The notes beneath the pieces are model-generated. The model saw only the letters and a list, made by a program, of their open reading frames with translations. It had not been told where the DNA came from and searched no databases. From positions 3,751,001 to 3,815,000 of the forward strand of contig NZ_CP094351.1 in NCBI RefSeq assembly GCF_022807995.1: a DNA stretch of 64,000 nucleotides. Direction: 5' to 3'. The translations under genes were made by a program, and so were the position numbers. Of this stretch, positions 1-7,872 are shown in pieces. The first letter of the stretch is position 1. Each line of letters opens with the position of its first letter. This DNA comes from Pseudomonas orientalis. Lineage in GTDB: Bacteria > Pseudomonadota > Gammaproteobacteria > Pseudomonadales > Pseudomonadaceae.

Positions 1-353
1 AGGTTGCGCAGTTTTACCTGGTAATCCCCTTCCTCCGTCCCTGGACGAAACTTGATTTCTTTAACCTGGATCTGCTTCTGGTTTTTCTTGGCTGCGGCAA
101 TCTGCTTCTTCTTCTCGAAGATCGATTTGCCGTAGTCCATCAGCTTGCAGACAGGTGGTACAGCATCGGCGGAAATTTCCACCAAATCGAGCTTGGCTTC
201 TTCAGCCTTAAGAAGCGCGTCTTCAATTGACACAATCCCAAGCTGCTCACCCTCAGCCCCAATTAACCGAACCTCGCGTGCCGAGATATTCTCGTTGATC
301 GGGGCTTTCGGTGCAGCTCGTTTATCTTGTCTCATTTCACGCTTAATAGTAAT
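1..353 (-). CDS. infC: Translation initiation factor IF-3, N-terminal part (3' end off window)
   Basis: The reverse strand reads ITIKREMRQDKRAAPKAPIN and continues through the IF-3 N-domain (ISAREVRLIG, VEISADAVPPVCKLMDYGK) into the linker KEIKFRPGTEEGDYQVKLRN, then leaves the window. IF-3 binds the 30S subunit, keeps it apart from 50S and proofreads initiator tRNA pairing. No ATG, GTG or TTG fits the start; the frame opens with ATT at 353-351, which overlaps the thrS stop codon (an in-frame ATT also lies at 347). An AUU start is the hallmark of infC and is known in E. coli to let IF-3 repress its own synthesis. The overlap implies co-transcription and probably translational coupling with thrS. 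Confidence 0.95.
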   Translation of the reverse strand, partial: MTIKREMRQDKRAAPKAPINENISAREVRLIGAEGEQLGIVSIEDALLKAEEAKLDLVEISADAVPPVCKLMDYGKSIFEKKKQIAAAKKNQKQIQVKEIKFRPGTEEGDYQVKLRN

Positions 354-2275
354 TACTCCGAATCTGGGCGACCACGCCGGGAAACCGCTTGCGCGAGGAA
401 CTCAGCGAACTGGGCGACGGGCATCGAGCCCAGGTCAGCACCTTCACGAGTACGCACAGCGACAGTCTGCATCTCGACTTCCCGATCTCCGATAACCAAA
501 AGATAGGGAACCTTGAGCAAAGTATGCTCACGGATTTTAAAGCCGATCTTTTCATTTCTCAAGTCGGACTTGGCACGAAATCCGCTTTCGTTGAGGGTTT
601 TTTCAACCTCAGCGGCAAAATCTGCCTGTTTATCAGTGATATTCATGATCACTGCCTGGGTCGGAGCCAGCCACGCAGGGAACGCGCCCTCGTAGTGCTC
701 GATCAGGATGCCGACGAACCGCTCGAACGAGCCGAGGATCGCCCGGTGCAGCATAACCGGGTGTTTACGGCTGTTGTCTTCGGAGACGTATTCGGCTCCC
801 AGACGGATCGGCAGGTTAAAATCGAGCTGCAGGGTACCACACTGCCAGACACGGCCAAGGCAATCTTTCAGCGAGAACTCGATCTTGGGACCGTAGAACG
901 CGCCCTCCCCCGGCTGCAGATCGTACGCAAGGCCCGCGCTGTCGAGTGCTGCGGCCAGTGCAGCTTCGGCGCGATCCCAAAGTTCGTCGGAGCCAACGCG
1001 TTTTTCCGGACGAGTGGACAGCTTCATCTCGACTTCGGTGAAGCCGAAATCGCGGTACACGTCCATGGTCAGCTTGATGAACGCGGCGGATTCAGCCTGC
1101 ATCTGCTCTTCGGTGCAGAAGATATGGGCGTCGTCCTGGGTAAAGCCACGCACACGCATGATGCCGTGCAGCGCCCCCGATGGCTCGTTACGGTGGCAGG
1201 CACCGAACTCGGCCAGGCGCATCGGCAACTCGCGGTAGCTCTTCAGGCCTTGATTGAATACCTGCACATGGCATGGGCAGTTCATCGGCTTGATGGCGTA
1301 GTCGCGGTTTTCCGACTGGGTGGTGAACATGTTGTCGGCGTAGTTGGCCCAGTGCCCGGATTTCTCCCACAGGCTGCGATCGACCACCTGTGGAGTCTTG
1401 ATCTCGAGGTAACCGTTTTCACGCTGAACCTTGCGCATGTACTGCTCGAGCACCTGGTACAGGGTCCAGCCGTTCGGATGCCAGAACACCATGCCCGGCG
1501 CTTCTTCCTGGAGGTGGAACAGGTTCAGGCGCTTGCCGATCTTGCGATGGTCGCGCTTCTCGGCTTCTTCGATACGCTGGATATAGGCGGCCAGCTGCTT
1601 CTTGTCGGCCCAGGCGGTGCCGTAGATGCGTTGCAGTTGCTCATTCTTCGCGTCGCCGCGCCAGTAGGCGCCGGACAACTTGGTCAACTTGAAGGACTTG
1701 AGAAAGCGCGTGTTCGGCACGTGCGGGCCACGGCACATGTCCACGTATTCTTCGTGGTAGTACAGGCCCATGGCCTGCTCGTCCGGCATGTCTTCCACCA
1801 GGCGCAGCTTGTAGTCTTCGCCACGGGCGGTAAACACGTCGATCACTTCGGCGCGCGGGGTGACCTTCTTGATCACGTCGTAATCTTTTTCGATCAGCGC
1901 ATGCATGCGCTGTTCAATGGCGGCGAGGTCGTCCGGAGTGAAAGGACGCTCGTAGGCGATGTCGTAATAGAAGCCTTCATCGATGACCGGCCCGATCACC
2001 ATTTTCGCGGTGGGATACAGCTGCTTGACCGCGTGGCCGATCAGGTGCGCGCAAGAGTGGCGGATAATCTCCAGCCCCTCTTGATCCTTGGGCGTGATGA
2101 TCTGCAGGCTGGCATCGGAGGTGATCAGGTCACTGGCATCAACCAGCTTGCCATCGACCTTGCCGGCCACGGTGGCCTTGGCCAGGCCGGCACCAATGGA
2201 TGCGGCGACCTCGGCTACGGAAACCGGATGATCGAATGAACGTTGACTGCCGTCGGGTAGAGTAATAGTTGGCAT
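353..2275 (-). CDS. thrS: Threonine--tRNA ligase
   Basis: 640 residues, the normal ThrRS length. Domain order: TGS domain (about 1-62), editing domain with the HxxxH pair His73/His77 in HSCAHLIGHA, class II catalytic core (about 240-535, with MNCPCH and the RVRGFTQDDAHIF motif) and a C-terminal anticodon-binding domain (about 540-640). It charges tRNA-Thr and hydrolyses Ser-tRNA-Thr. The ATG at 2275 was chosen because it follows a strong AGGAGAGGAGG ribosome site; an upstream in-frame start adds 11 residues outside the TGS domain. First gene of the thrS-infC unit; the leader carries a terminator-like hairpin (see 2436-2489). Confidence 0.97.
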   Translation of the reverse strand: MPTITLPDGSQRSFDHPVSVAEVAASIGAGLAKATVAGKVDGKLVDASDLITSDASLQIITPKDQEGLEIIRHSCAHLIGHAVKQLYPTAKMVIGPVIDEGFYYDIAYERPFTPDDLAAIEQRMHALIEKDYDVIKKVTPRAEVIDVFTARGEDYKLRLVEDMPDEQAMGLYYHEEYVDMCRGPHVPNTRFLKSFKLTKLSGAYWRGDAKNEQLQRIYGTAWADKKQLAAYIQRIEEAEKRDHRKIGKRLNLFHLQEEAPGMVFWHPNGWTLYQVLEQYMRKVQRENGYLEIKTPQVVDRSLWEKSGHWANYADNMFTTQSENRDYAIKPMNCPCHVQVFNQGLKSYRELPMRLAEFGACHRNEPSGALHGIMRVRGFTQDDAHIFCTEEQMQAESAAFIKLTMDVYRDFGFTEVEMKLSTRPEKRVGSDELWDRAEAALAAALDSAGLAYDLQPGEGAFYGPKIEFSLKDCLGRVWQCGTLQLDFNLPIRLGAEYVSEDNSRKHPVMLHRAILGSFERFVGILIEHYEGAFPAWLAPTQAVIMNITDKQADFAAEVEKTLNESGFRAKSDLRNEKIGFKIREHTLLKVPYLLVIGDREVEMQTVAVRTREGADLGSMPVAQFAEFLAQAVSRRGRPDSE

Positions 2276-2641
2276 GGCGCCTCCTCTCCTAGTGGTGACC
2301 CCTACCAAAGGTCACGTGGGTTGGGATGAGCCAGTACAAGATCCAACACCAGGCCGTTCAATGCTGAACGCCTGCCTTACAGCGGCAGGAGCCTTTCGGC
2401 CAACCGATAATCGAACCAGAGTGACTGGAGTGAACAAAAAAGAGCCCTGGCCAGGCGGAAAATGGCACACCTGGAAAAAGCCAAGCTCTGGATCCTAGCA
2501 CAGATGAACGGTCATCGCCCCGACACCAACCGGGTAAAGGCAAATTCCATGCTTTATAGGCGCAAAAGTGAACTTGAGCTGTACGTCACGCCTCAAACAC
2601 CCCGAGAATCGCCGTTCGTCCTCGACCCAAAGGAGCATCCC
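2276..2641 (-). other. thrS 5' leader / intergenic region without a convincing gene
   Basis: No convincing protein gene lies in these 366 bases. Read on the reverse strand it would be the thrS leader: the terminator-like hairpin at 2436-2489, then small hairpins (GCC-GAAA-GGC; CTGCC/GGCAG; GTTCA/TGAAC) before the thrS ribosome site. A TATAAA near 2556 on the reverse strand could be a -10 element but lacks a clear -35. A 61-codon reverse frame across it has no run of Thr codons and no clear start signal. The right end serves as promoter region for the divergent gene at 2642. Confidence 0.4.
2436..2489 (-). terminator. Intrinsic terminator-like hairpin in the thrS leader (candidate attenuator)
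   Basis: On the reverse strand, AGAGCTTGG (from 2489) pairs with CCAGGGCTCT (to 2441, one bulged A), enclosing a second 7-bp stem CCAGGTG/CGCCTGG, directly followed by six U residues. It ends about 160 nt before the thrS ATG with no reverse-strand gene upstream to terminate. It is therefore either an attenuator for thrS or the terminator of a short unannotated RNA. The structure is seen; the role is inferred. Confidence 0.55.
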
Positions 2642-2956
2642 ATGATGCGTTTTACCTCGACCCTCGCCCTCGCCGCTTCCCTGGCATTCCTTTCGCTCGG
2701 CGCACAAGCCGCGGCGCCATCGAACTGGCCGGCCGGCGCCCGCGACGCCTTCGTCAACGACTGCAGTACTGCGGCCAGCCAGAACGTGGACGTCAAAACT
2801 GCCAAAGCCCACTGTGAATGTGGCGCCGACAAGATCAACGCCGAATTGAGCACTGCGGAAATCAAGGAATTGATGACCAACCAGAACGCCAGCGCGGAGC
2901 TCAAGAACAAAGCAGTGGCGGCTATTTCGTCCTGCAAAGTCGTAAAGAAAAAGTAA
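2642..2956 (+). CDS. Small secreted protein of unknown function
   Basis: 104 residues beginning MMRFTSTLALAASLAFLSLG, a standard signal peptide with likely cleavage after AQA (about residue 23). The mature part is about 80 residues with four Cys, one pair spaced CxC (AHCECGADK), and a Lys-rich tail (CKVVKKK), suggesting a small disulfide-bonded periplasmic protein. I recognise no family. Two adjacent ATG codons (2642, 2645) follow an AAAGGAG site; either could be used. Divergent from thrS and followed by a candidate terminator at 2997-3047, so probably monocistronic. The frame runs open further upstream, but that part has no start with a ribosome site. Confidence 0.75.
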   Translation: MMRFTSTLALAASLAFLSLGAQAAAPSNWPAGARDAFVNDCSTAASQNVDVKTAKAHCECGADKINAELSTAEIKELMTNQNASAELKNKAVAAISSCKVVKKK

Positions 2957-2996
2957 GAAATTCCGCTGATCAGACGTCCGTTTAGCCAAAAAAACA

Positions 2997-3047
2997 GCCT
3001 TAAAACTGCTGATTCTCACAAATTACAGAGCTTTTACGGCTTTTTTT
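2997..3047 (+). terminator. Candidate Rho-independent terminator after the small secreted protein gene
   Basis: GCC-TTAAAA (2997 on) can pair with TTTTA-CGGC (to 3040) around a long loop, followed by seven T residues. The stem is short and interrupted, so confidence is moderate. Confidence 0.4.
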
Positions 3048-3245
3048 AACAGCTGATATTTCGCTCCAAAGCCCCGCAGGCCGGGGCTCTCAGCTAAAAA
3101 AAGCACTGAACGCAACGCGATTGATTAGCAAACAATGCCTTGGGGGGGCTCCCAAGCCGAACATTTCGACTATGATAGCCCTGTGTGCCCAGTTGGCCTG
3201 AGCAGCACAGCACTACTGAAAATATATGTTTCTTGGAGATACACC

Positions 3246-3458
3246 ATGTCTAATCGCCAAACCGGCACCGTTAAATGGTTCAACGATGAAAAAGGCTTCG
3301 GCTTCATCACTCCTCAAGGTGGCGGTGACGACCTGTTCGTACACTTCAAAGCTATCGAAAGCGACGGTTTCAAAAGCCTGAAAGAAGGCCAAACCGTTTC
3401 CTTCGTGGCTGAGAAAGGCCAAAAGGGTATGCAAGCTGCACAGGTTCGCGGCGAGTAA
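3246..3458 (+). CDS. Cold-shock-domain protein (CspA/CapB family)
   Basis: 70 residues, a single cold-shock domain: MSNRQTGTVKWFNDEKGFGF contains RNP1 (KGFGF), followed by RNP2 (DLFVHF) and the closing strand (EGQTVSFVAEKGQKGMQAAQV). Such proteins bind single-stranded RNA/DNA and melt mRNA structure; in pseudomonads several paralogues exist and some are constitutive, so cold induction cannot be read from the protein. The ATG at 3246 follows TTGGAG; an in-frame upstream extension from 3135 has no such signal. The leader of about 200 nt before the ATG may contain regulatory RNA structure, as in other csp genes. Terminated by the strong hairpin at 3473-3505. Confidence 0.95.
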   Translation: MSNRQTGTVKWFNDEKGFGFITPQGGGDDLFVHFKAIESDGFKSLKEGQTVSFVAEKGQKGMQAAQVRGE

Positions 3459-3472
3459 TTCTCCGCTGAGCT

Positions 3473-3505
3473 AAAAAAAACCCCGTCCATGTGACGGGGT
3501 TTTTT
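3473..3505. terminator. Bidirectional Rho-independent terminator
   Basis: CCCCGTC / GACGGGG stem (3481-3499) with an A-run before and a T-run after. It sits between the cold-shock gene and the convergent lipoprotein gene at 3532-3852 and can serve both. Confidence 0.9.
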
Positions 3506-3531
3506 ATGGGTGCTGCAAAAACCGCAGGCTA

Positions 3532-3852
3532 TCAGCCGCAATTGACCCGCGTGATCACCAGGTTATCGTCGGTGTTCAGGTTCAAGCGGTCAGAGCGATA
3601 CTCCAGCGTGATCATATCGTTGGGCTTGAGGATGCGTGCATTCTGCGCACCGGCACGGGTACGCGCCTGCTCCAGCAATTGAGGCGAGGCTTTCTGGCCG
3701 ATGGTGTACTCGGCGGCCTTCGACTCACAGCGGCTATGACCGGCATCGGTCACGGTGGCATCTTTGCCTGGCTCAGAGGCACCCGGGGTGCTGCAACCCG
3801 CCAACGCGAGCGCCGCCAACAAAGTACCGAATGATGCGAGCTTCCAAGGCAT
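3532..3852 (-). CDS. Lipoprotein with peptidase inhibitor I78 domain
   Basis: 106 residues. The N-terminus has a lipobox (LALAGC, Cys at about residue 19), so it should be lipid-anchored. The C-terminal 65 residues fit the I78 inhibitor family: ARILKPNDMITLEYRSDRLN followed by a closing ITRVNCG, with two Cys (RCESK and the terminal CG) that could form a disulfide. I78 proteins are small inhibitors of serine proteases, and periplasmic members may protect the cell envelope. Single gene, convergent with the cold-shock gene and sharing its terminator. Family call is from motif recognition; the target protease is unknown. Confidence 0.8.
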   Translation of the reverse strand: MPWKLASFGTLLAALALAGCSTPGASEPGKDATVTDAGHSRCESKAAEYTIGQKASPQLLEQARTRAGAQNARILKPNDMITLEYRSDRLNLNTDDNLVITRVNCG

Positions 3853-3997
3853 GAAGCCTCCTATGATAAAAAAGTGAACGGAGATCGTGCGACAGCGATT
3901 GAACCGATTGGTTTCAAGACGTTAACGCCTCACAGGCAAGTCTGCCTGAGTCACACCTGGCAAGCGTCCGTTCAATCGTGACTAGATATGAAAATCC

Positions 3998-4348
3998 TCA
4001 GTAGATATCAATGTAGTCGGACGACGGCTTTGGCCAGTTTTGTTTGAGTGCGTTGAAAATCTGCGTTACCCAGACCTCGTCACTGGCAGCCACATTCCCC
4101 ACATACCCGGATCCTTTTGCCCAAGTCTCCAAGCGAAACAGCAACCCGTCGATATCTACACCGCCTACGACCTTGCCTGAAGAGATATAGGCGATACCGG
4201 CCTTGGTGACCCGCAGTTGGGTATGTTCATCGTCACCGGCACTGGCAATCAGTTGCCGCACAGCTGCCAGCGTAAGACTTTCAGGGTTATTCAAATCGAT
4301 TTGCACGCGGTGTTTCCCGGCCAATAAAACAGGCCACCAGTGTCGCAC
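3998..4348 (-). CDS. Hypothetical protein
   Basis: 116 residues, starting MRHWWPVLLAGKHRVQIDLN and ending SSDYIDIY. No signal peptide, membrane segment or recognisable domain; mixed alpha/beta composition with a Trp-rich C-terminal half (ETWAKGSGYVG, DEVWVTQIF). I do not recognise the family. The start is uncertain: no good ribosome site precedes the ATG at 4348, and the DNA just beyond (4349-4417) looks like the 3' end of a gene on the other strand, so a rearrangement may have clipped this gene's 5' end. Confidence 0.55.
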   Translation of the reverse strand: MRHWWPVLLAGKHRVQIDLNNPESLTLAAVRQLIASAGDDEHTQLRVTKAGIAYISSGKVVGGVDIDGLLFRLETWAKGSGYVGNVAASDEVWVTQIFNALKQNWPKPSSDYIDIY

Positions 4349-4417
4349 AAGATGTCATCGGCGAGGCCTTCGAGAAATACCCGACCGACTACATGGGCGC
4401 ACGGGCGCGCGAGTAAG
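4346..4417 (+). pseudogene. Possible 3' remnant of a forward-strand gene
   Basis: The forward frame reads DVIGEAFEKYPTDYMGARAR-E and stops with TAA at 4417. It has coding character (balanced, typical pseudomonad codon use) but no start or upstream body: its 5' side runs into the reverse-strand hypothetical gene. It looks like the last two dozen codons of a deleted gene. I cannot name the parent. Confidence 0.25.
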
Positions 4418-4449
4418 AACCGGCCGGCGAACGCCGACCGGCAAGCGAT

Positions 4450-5478
4450 TTACTTCAAGCGCGCAAGGCGCTCGGTCAGCAGATCGAAGAAGCGCTGGGC
4501 GTCGCCGTTCTCGACCCAGAACGCATTCTTGTCCTGCTTCAGGCCGTCGTACCAATCGACGATGGTCTGGCCGAAGGTCGGGCCTTCCCGGCTGTCGACG
4601 ACCACGTTAACCTGCCGACCACTGAACAACGATGGCTTGAGCAAGTAGGCGACTACCGTGGCGTCATGCACCGGGCCGCCAGGAATGCCGTAGTGTTCCA
4701 TATCGCCCTTGACGTACTCGTTCAGAATATTGCTGACGACCTTGCTTGCGTTGTTGTTCAGGTCTGCGATTTTCTTCAGCCGCGCTTCGCTGGTCAGCAC
4801 CTTGTGGGTGACGTCCAACGGCAGGTAGGTCAACTTCGCGCCACTTTTAAGCACAATTTCTGCGGCCACCGGGTCGGCGAACAGGTTGAATTCGGCCACC
4901 GGCGTGATATTGCCGCCATTGAAATGCGCACCACCCATGACCACCACCTCCTTGATGCCCTGGGTGATTTCCGGCGCCTGGGTCAATGCCAGGGCCAGGT
5001 TGGTCTGCGGGCCGAGCATGGCGATGGTGATGCTGTGGGGCTTGGCAGTCGTCAGAGTCTTGATCAGGTAATCCACGGCATTGCCGTCAGCCAGACCTTG
5101 TTTCGGCTCATGCACGGAGACGCCGGAGATGCCTTCCTTGCCGTGAATATTCTCGGCATAAATCGGCTTGCGCAGCAGCGGCGCCGGCGCCCCCGCATAA
5201 ACGGGAATGTCCTCGCGACCGGCCCATTCACGCGCCAGGCGTGCATTGCGCGAGGTTTTGTCCAGGCGCACATTGCCGGCCACGGTGGTTAACGCGCGTA
5301 TGTTCAGTTCTTCCGGCGAGGCCATGGCGAACAGCAAGGCAACCACATCGTCAGCACCTGGGTCGGTGTCGATGATCAGGTCGATTTTTTCCGCCGCCTG
5401 GGCGCTTGCAGCAGTGAGCGCGGACAAAAGCAGAACACTCCGGAACAGGTTTTTCAGGGAGGGAAGACCACGTTGCAT
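4450..5478 (-). CDS. Periplasmic inosine-uridine-type nucleoside hydrolase
   Basis: 342 residues. A signal peptide (about 1-28, ending SAQA) precedes the family's Ca-binding motif DTDPGADD and the later motifs VVMGGA, EFNLFADP and PVHDATVVAYLL. These enzymes split ribonucleosides into base and ribose. The ATG at 5478 follows AAGGAGTGTTTT; a longer frame would add 25 residues before the signal peptide and is rejected. It is the last gene of the rbs operon, 26 nt after rbsD. A periplasmic enzyme would release ribose from external nucleosides for RbsB to capture; this pathway logic is inference. Similar genes are called iunH or rih. Confidence 0.9.
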   Translation of the reverse strand: MQRGLPSLKNLFRSVLLLSALTAASAQAAEKIDLIIDTDPGADDVVALLFAMASPEELNIRALTTVAGNVRLDKTSRNARLAREWAGREDIPVYAGAPAPLLRKPIYAENIHGKEGISGVSVHEPKQGLADGNAVDYLIKTLTTAKPHSITIAMLGPQTNLALALTQAPEITQGIKEVVVMGGAHFNGGNITPVAEFNLFADPVAAEIVLKSGAKLTYLPLDVTHKVLTSEARLKKIADLNNNASKVVSNILNEYVKGDMEHYGIPGGPVHDATVVAYLLKPSLFSGRQVNVVVDSREGPTFGQTIVDWYDGLKQDKNAFWVENGDAQRFFDLLTERLARLK

Positions 5479-5504
5479 AAAACACTCCTTGTCGTAAGGG
5501 GACT

Positions 5505-5909
5505 CTAGAAGGTTACGCCGGATACCAGCGCGATATTGCAGTAAGGCTGACATTCGCCGGTGCGCACGACCGCGCGCGCCCTGCCACTCAATTGCTTGAA
5601 CGCCTCATGACTGAGCAGGCGTCGCTCGCCCAGCGCAGCCTGCTCTGCCAGCGCGTTGAGCGCGACCAGCGCGGGAGGCTGCTTGAGCAGGATTTCTTCA
5701 GCCAGCACGTGGCTTTCCACCTGCATTTCGCTGAGCACGACACGCAGGGTGCTGATGAAATCCGGAATGCCCTGGGTCAGCGCCAGATCAATCAATTCGA
5801 CGCCGGGAGGCACCGGCAGGCCGGCGTCCCCGATGACCAGGATGTCGCCGTGCCCCAATGACGCGATCACGCGGGACAGGGCGATATTGAGCAGAGGTGT
5901 CTTTTTCAT
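5505..5909 (-). CDS. rbsD: D-ribose pyranase
   Basis: 134 residues, close to the family's usual 130-139. His20 in SLGHGD is the catalytic base position, followed by GDAGLPVPPGVELIDLAL; the C-terminus RTGECQPYCNIALVSGV matches the family active-site end. It interconverts the pyranose and furanose forms of ribose so that RbsK has its substrate. Its ATG overlaps the rbsK stop (ATGA), indicating translational coupling. Confidence 0.95.
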   Translation of the reverse strand: MKKTPLLNIALSRVIASLGHGDILVIGDAGLPVPPGVELIDLALTQGIPDFISTLRVVLSEMQVESHVLAEEILLKQPPALVALNALAEQAALGERRLLSHEAFKQLSGRARAVVRTGECQPYCNIALVSGVTF

Positions 5910-6823
5910 GAGGGCACAAAACCTTGTACGTCGTGCAGCGTAGGAATGGAAGGCTGGGCGCCGGCACGGGTCACCGACAACGCGGCCGCAACCTGGCCAA
6001 AACGGATGGCCTCGGCTTCGCTCTTGCCGGCCGCCAGCGCGGCGGCAAAGCCACCCACGAAGGTATCGCCGGCAGCGGTGGTGTCCACTGCCCGCACCTT
6101 GGGTGCGACCAGGTGCTCGAAGCTGTTGCCGTCAGCAAACAGTGCGCCCTGAGCGCCAAGGGTGATGATGACTTTACCGGCGCCAGCCTGGATCAGTGCT
6201 GTCGCGGCGAGTTTGGCGCTGTCGAGCGAATCGACCGCCACGCCGCTCAAGGCGCTGGCTTCACTTTCGTTGGGAATCAGGTAGTCAATCGAGGCATACC
6301 ACTCGGCCGGCAAGGGCCCGCTGGCCGGCGCCGGATTGAGGATCACCGTCTTGCCCAGCTCGCGGCCACGCTTGAGCGCATGCCCGACGGTGTCCATCGG
6401 CACTTCGAGCTGGCAGATGATCACGTCGGCCGCCTGCAACACAGCATCGCAGGCTGTCAGCGAGTGCGGCGTCAACTGACCGTTACTGCCCGCCACAATC
6501 ACAATCGCGTTCTGGCTGCTGTCATCCACCACGATCAGCGCGACACCACTGGAGCCTTCCACGGTGCTGATAGCCTGGCAATCGATGCCTTCGACCAGCA
6601 GCGCATCGCGCAATTGGCCGCCATAGGCATCGCTGCCGACACAACCGATCATCGCCACATCCGCCCCGAGGCGCGCCAGGGCGACGGCCTGATTGGCGCC
6701 CTTGCCACCGGGCACGGTGGAAAACGTCTGGCCGATCAGGGTTTCACCGGCACGCGGCAAGCGACTGGCGCGGGTGACCAGGTCCATGTTCAAGCTGCCT
6801 ACTACCACTACTTTTGCTGGCAT
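5906..6823 (-). CDS. rbsK: Ribokinase
   Basis: 305 residues of the PfkB carbohydrate-kinase family. Signature 1 is seen at PGGKGANQAVALARLG (about 36-51), and signature 2 with the catalytic Asp at DTTAAGDTFVGGFAAAL (about 248-264). It phosphorylates ribose at O-5 using ATP, in the cytosol, feeding the pentose phosphate pathway. It lies 23 nt after rbsR and overlaps rbsD by 4 nt. Confidence 0.96.
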   Translation of the reverse strand: MPAKVVVVGSLNMDLVTRASRLPRAGETLIGQTFSTVPGGKGANQAVALARLGADVAMIGCVGSDAYGGQLRDALLVEGIDCQAISTVEGSSGVALIVVDDSSQNAIVIVAGSNGQLTPHSLTACDAVLQAADVIICQLEVPMDTVGHALKRGRELGKTVILNPAPASGPLPAEWYASIDYLIPNESEASALSGVAVDSLDSAKLAATALIQAGAGKVIITLGAQGALFADGNSFEHLVAPKVRAVDTTAAGDTFVGGFAAALAAGKSEAEAIRFGQVAAALSVTRAGAQPSIPTLHDVQGFVPS

Positions 6824-6846
6824 ACATCAGTACTCATCAATTCGGT

Positions 6847-7869
6847 TCAGCGGTATTGGGCAAACACACCGGCCAAGGGCGCCGTCGACTCACGCAAGAC
6901 AATACTTGGCGTCACGATGCGTTGATCGACCGGCAGCTGGGGTGTCGCTATACGTCGCAGTAATAATTCGGCCGCTGTCTCGCCCAGTTGTACGATCGAC
7001 TGTCCGACCGTGGTCAGCGCCGGATAGACATAGCGACCCATTTGTATGTCATCGAAACCAATCACCGACAGCTCGCCCGGCACGCGGATATTGCGCTCTG
7101 CCGCAGCGCGCAGCACGCCAAAGCCGATCATGTCGTTGCAGGCAAAAATCGCACTGGGTGGTTGCTGCGCAAGCAATTGCACGGCGGCGGCATAACCGCC
7201 GGTGCTGGTGAAATCACTTTCGCGGATGCGCTCGGCCGCTGTTTCAACACCCGCCTCGCGCAGCGCACGCCGATAGCCTGCCAAGCGCATTTGCGCCACG
7301 CGGGTATGGGCGGGGCCGGCGATACAGGCGATGTCGCGATGGCCCAATTCAAGCAAGTGCCGGGTCGCCAGGTAAGCCCCCTCTTCATGATCGATGCGCA
7401 CCAGGTCGACATCAATACCGTCCAGCGCCCGGTCGACGATCACCATTGGCGTACGCACCGCACTCAAGCCAGCGGCAAGGCCACTGTCATCGCCGCCCAC
7501 CGAGGTCACGATCAAGCCGTCGACGCGTTTCTCCAGCAGCACGCGCAAATAGCTGCGCTGCTTTTCGGCGTTGTCGTCGGAGTTGCAGAGGATCACGCAA
7601 TAGCCATTGCGCTCGCAGTAATCCTCGATGCCCCGGGCCAACTCCGCGAAATACGGGTTGAGGCTGTTGGGCACCAGCAGCCCGATCGTCGCCGTGGTCT
7701 TGGCCTTGAGCGAGCGCGCTACCGCACTGGGCACATAGTCCAACTGCTTGATTGCCGCCTCGACCTTGACGCGCACCGGCTCGCTGACCGGGCGCGTCTT
7801 GTTCACCACATGGGACACCGTGGTGTAGGAAATGCCCGCGAGCGCCGCCACATCCTTGATCGTTGCCAT
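6847..7869 (-). CDS. rbsR: LacI-family ribose operon repressor
   Basis: 340 residues. The LacI helix-turn-helix plus hinge is at residues 1-58 (ATIKDVAALAGISYTTVSHV, then YVPSAVARSL), followed by a periplasmic-binding-protein-like effector domain (TIGLLVPNSLNPYFAELARG). Expected to bind a CGCAAACGTTTGCG-like palindrome, and such a site lies upstream of rbsB (11475-11488). It sits inside the operon, 3 nt after rbsC, so repression should be autoregulatory. Ribose or a ribose phosphate as inducer is inferred. Confidence 0.93.
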   Translation of the reverse strand: MATIKDVAALAGISYTTVSHVVNKTRPVSEPVRVKVEAAIKQLDYVPSAVARSLKAKTTATIGLLVPNSLNPYFAELARGIEDYCERNGYCVILCNSDDNAEKQRSYLRVLLEKRVDGLIVTSVGGDDSGLAAGLSAVRTPMVIVDRALDGIDVDLVRIDHEEGAYLATRHLLELGHRDIACIAGPAHTRVAQMRLAGYRRALREAGVETAAERIRESDFTSTGGYAAAVQLLAQQPPSAIFACNDMIGFGVLRAAAERNIRVPGELSVIGFDDIQMGRYVYPALTTVGQSIVQLGETAAELLLRRIATPQLPVDQRIVTPSIVLRESTAPLAGVFAQYR

Positions 7870-7872
7870 GGC

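Noticed and set aside
2404..2425. GGTTCGATT in the thrS leader as a tRNA T-loop
   Set aside because: On neither strand do the flanking bases form a T-stem, and no acceptor or anticodon arms are found.
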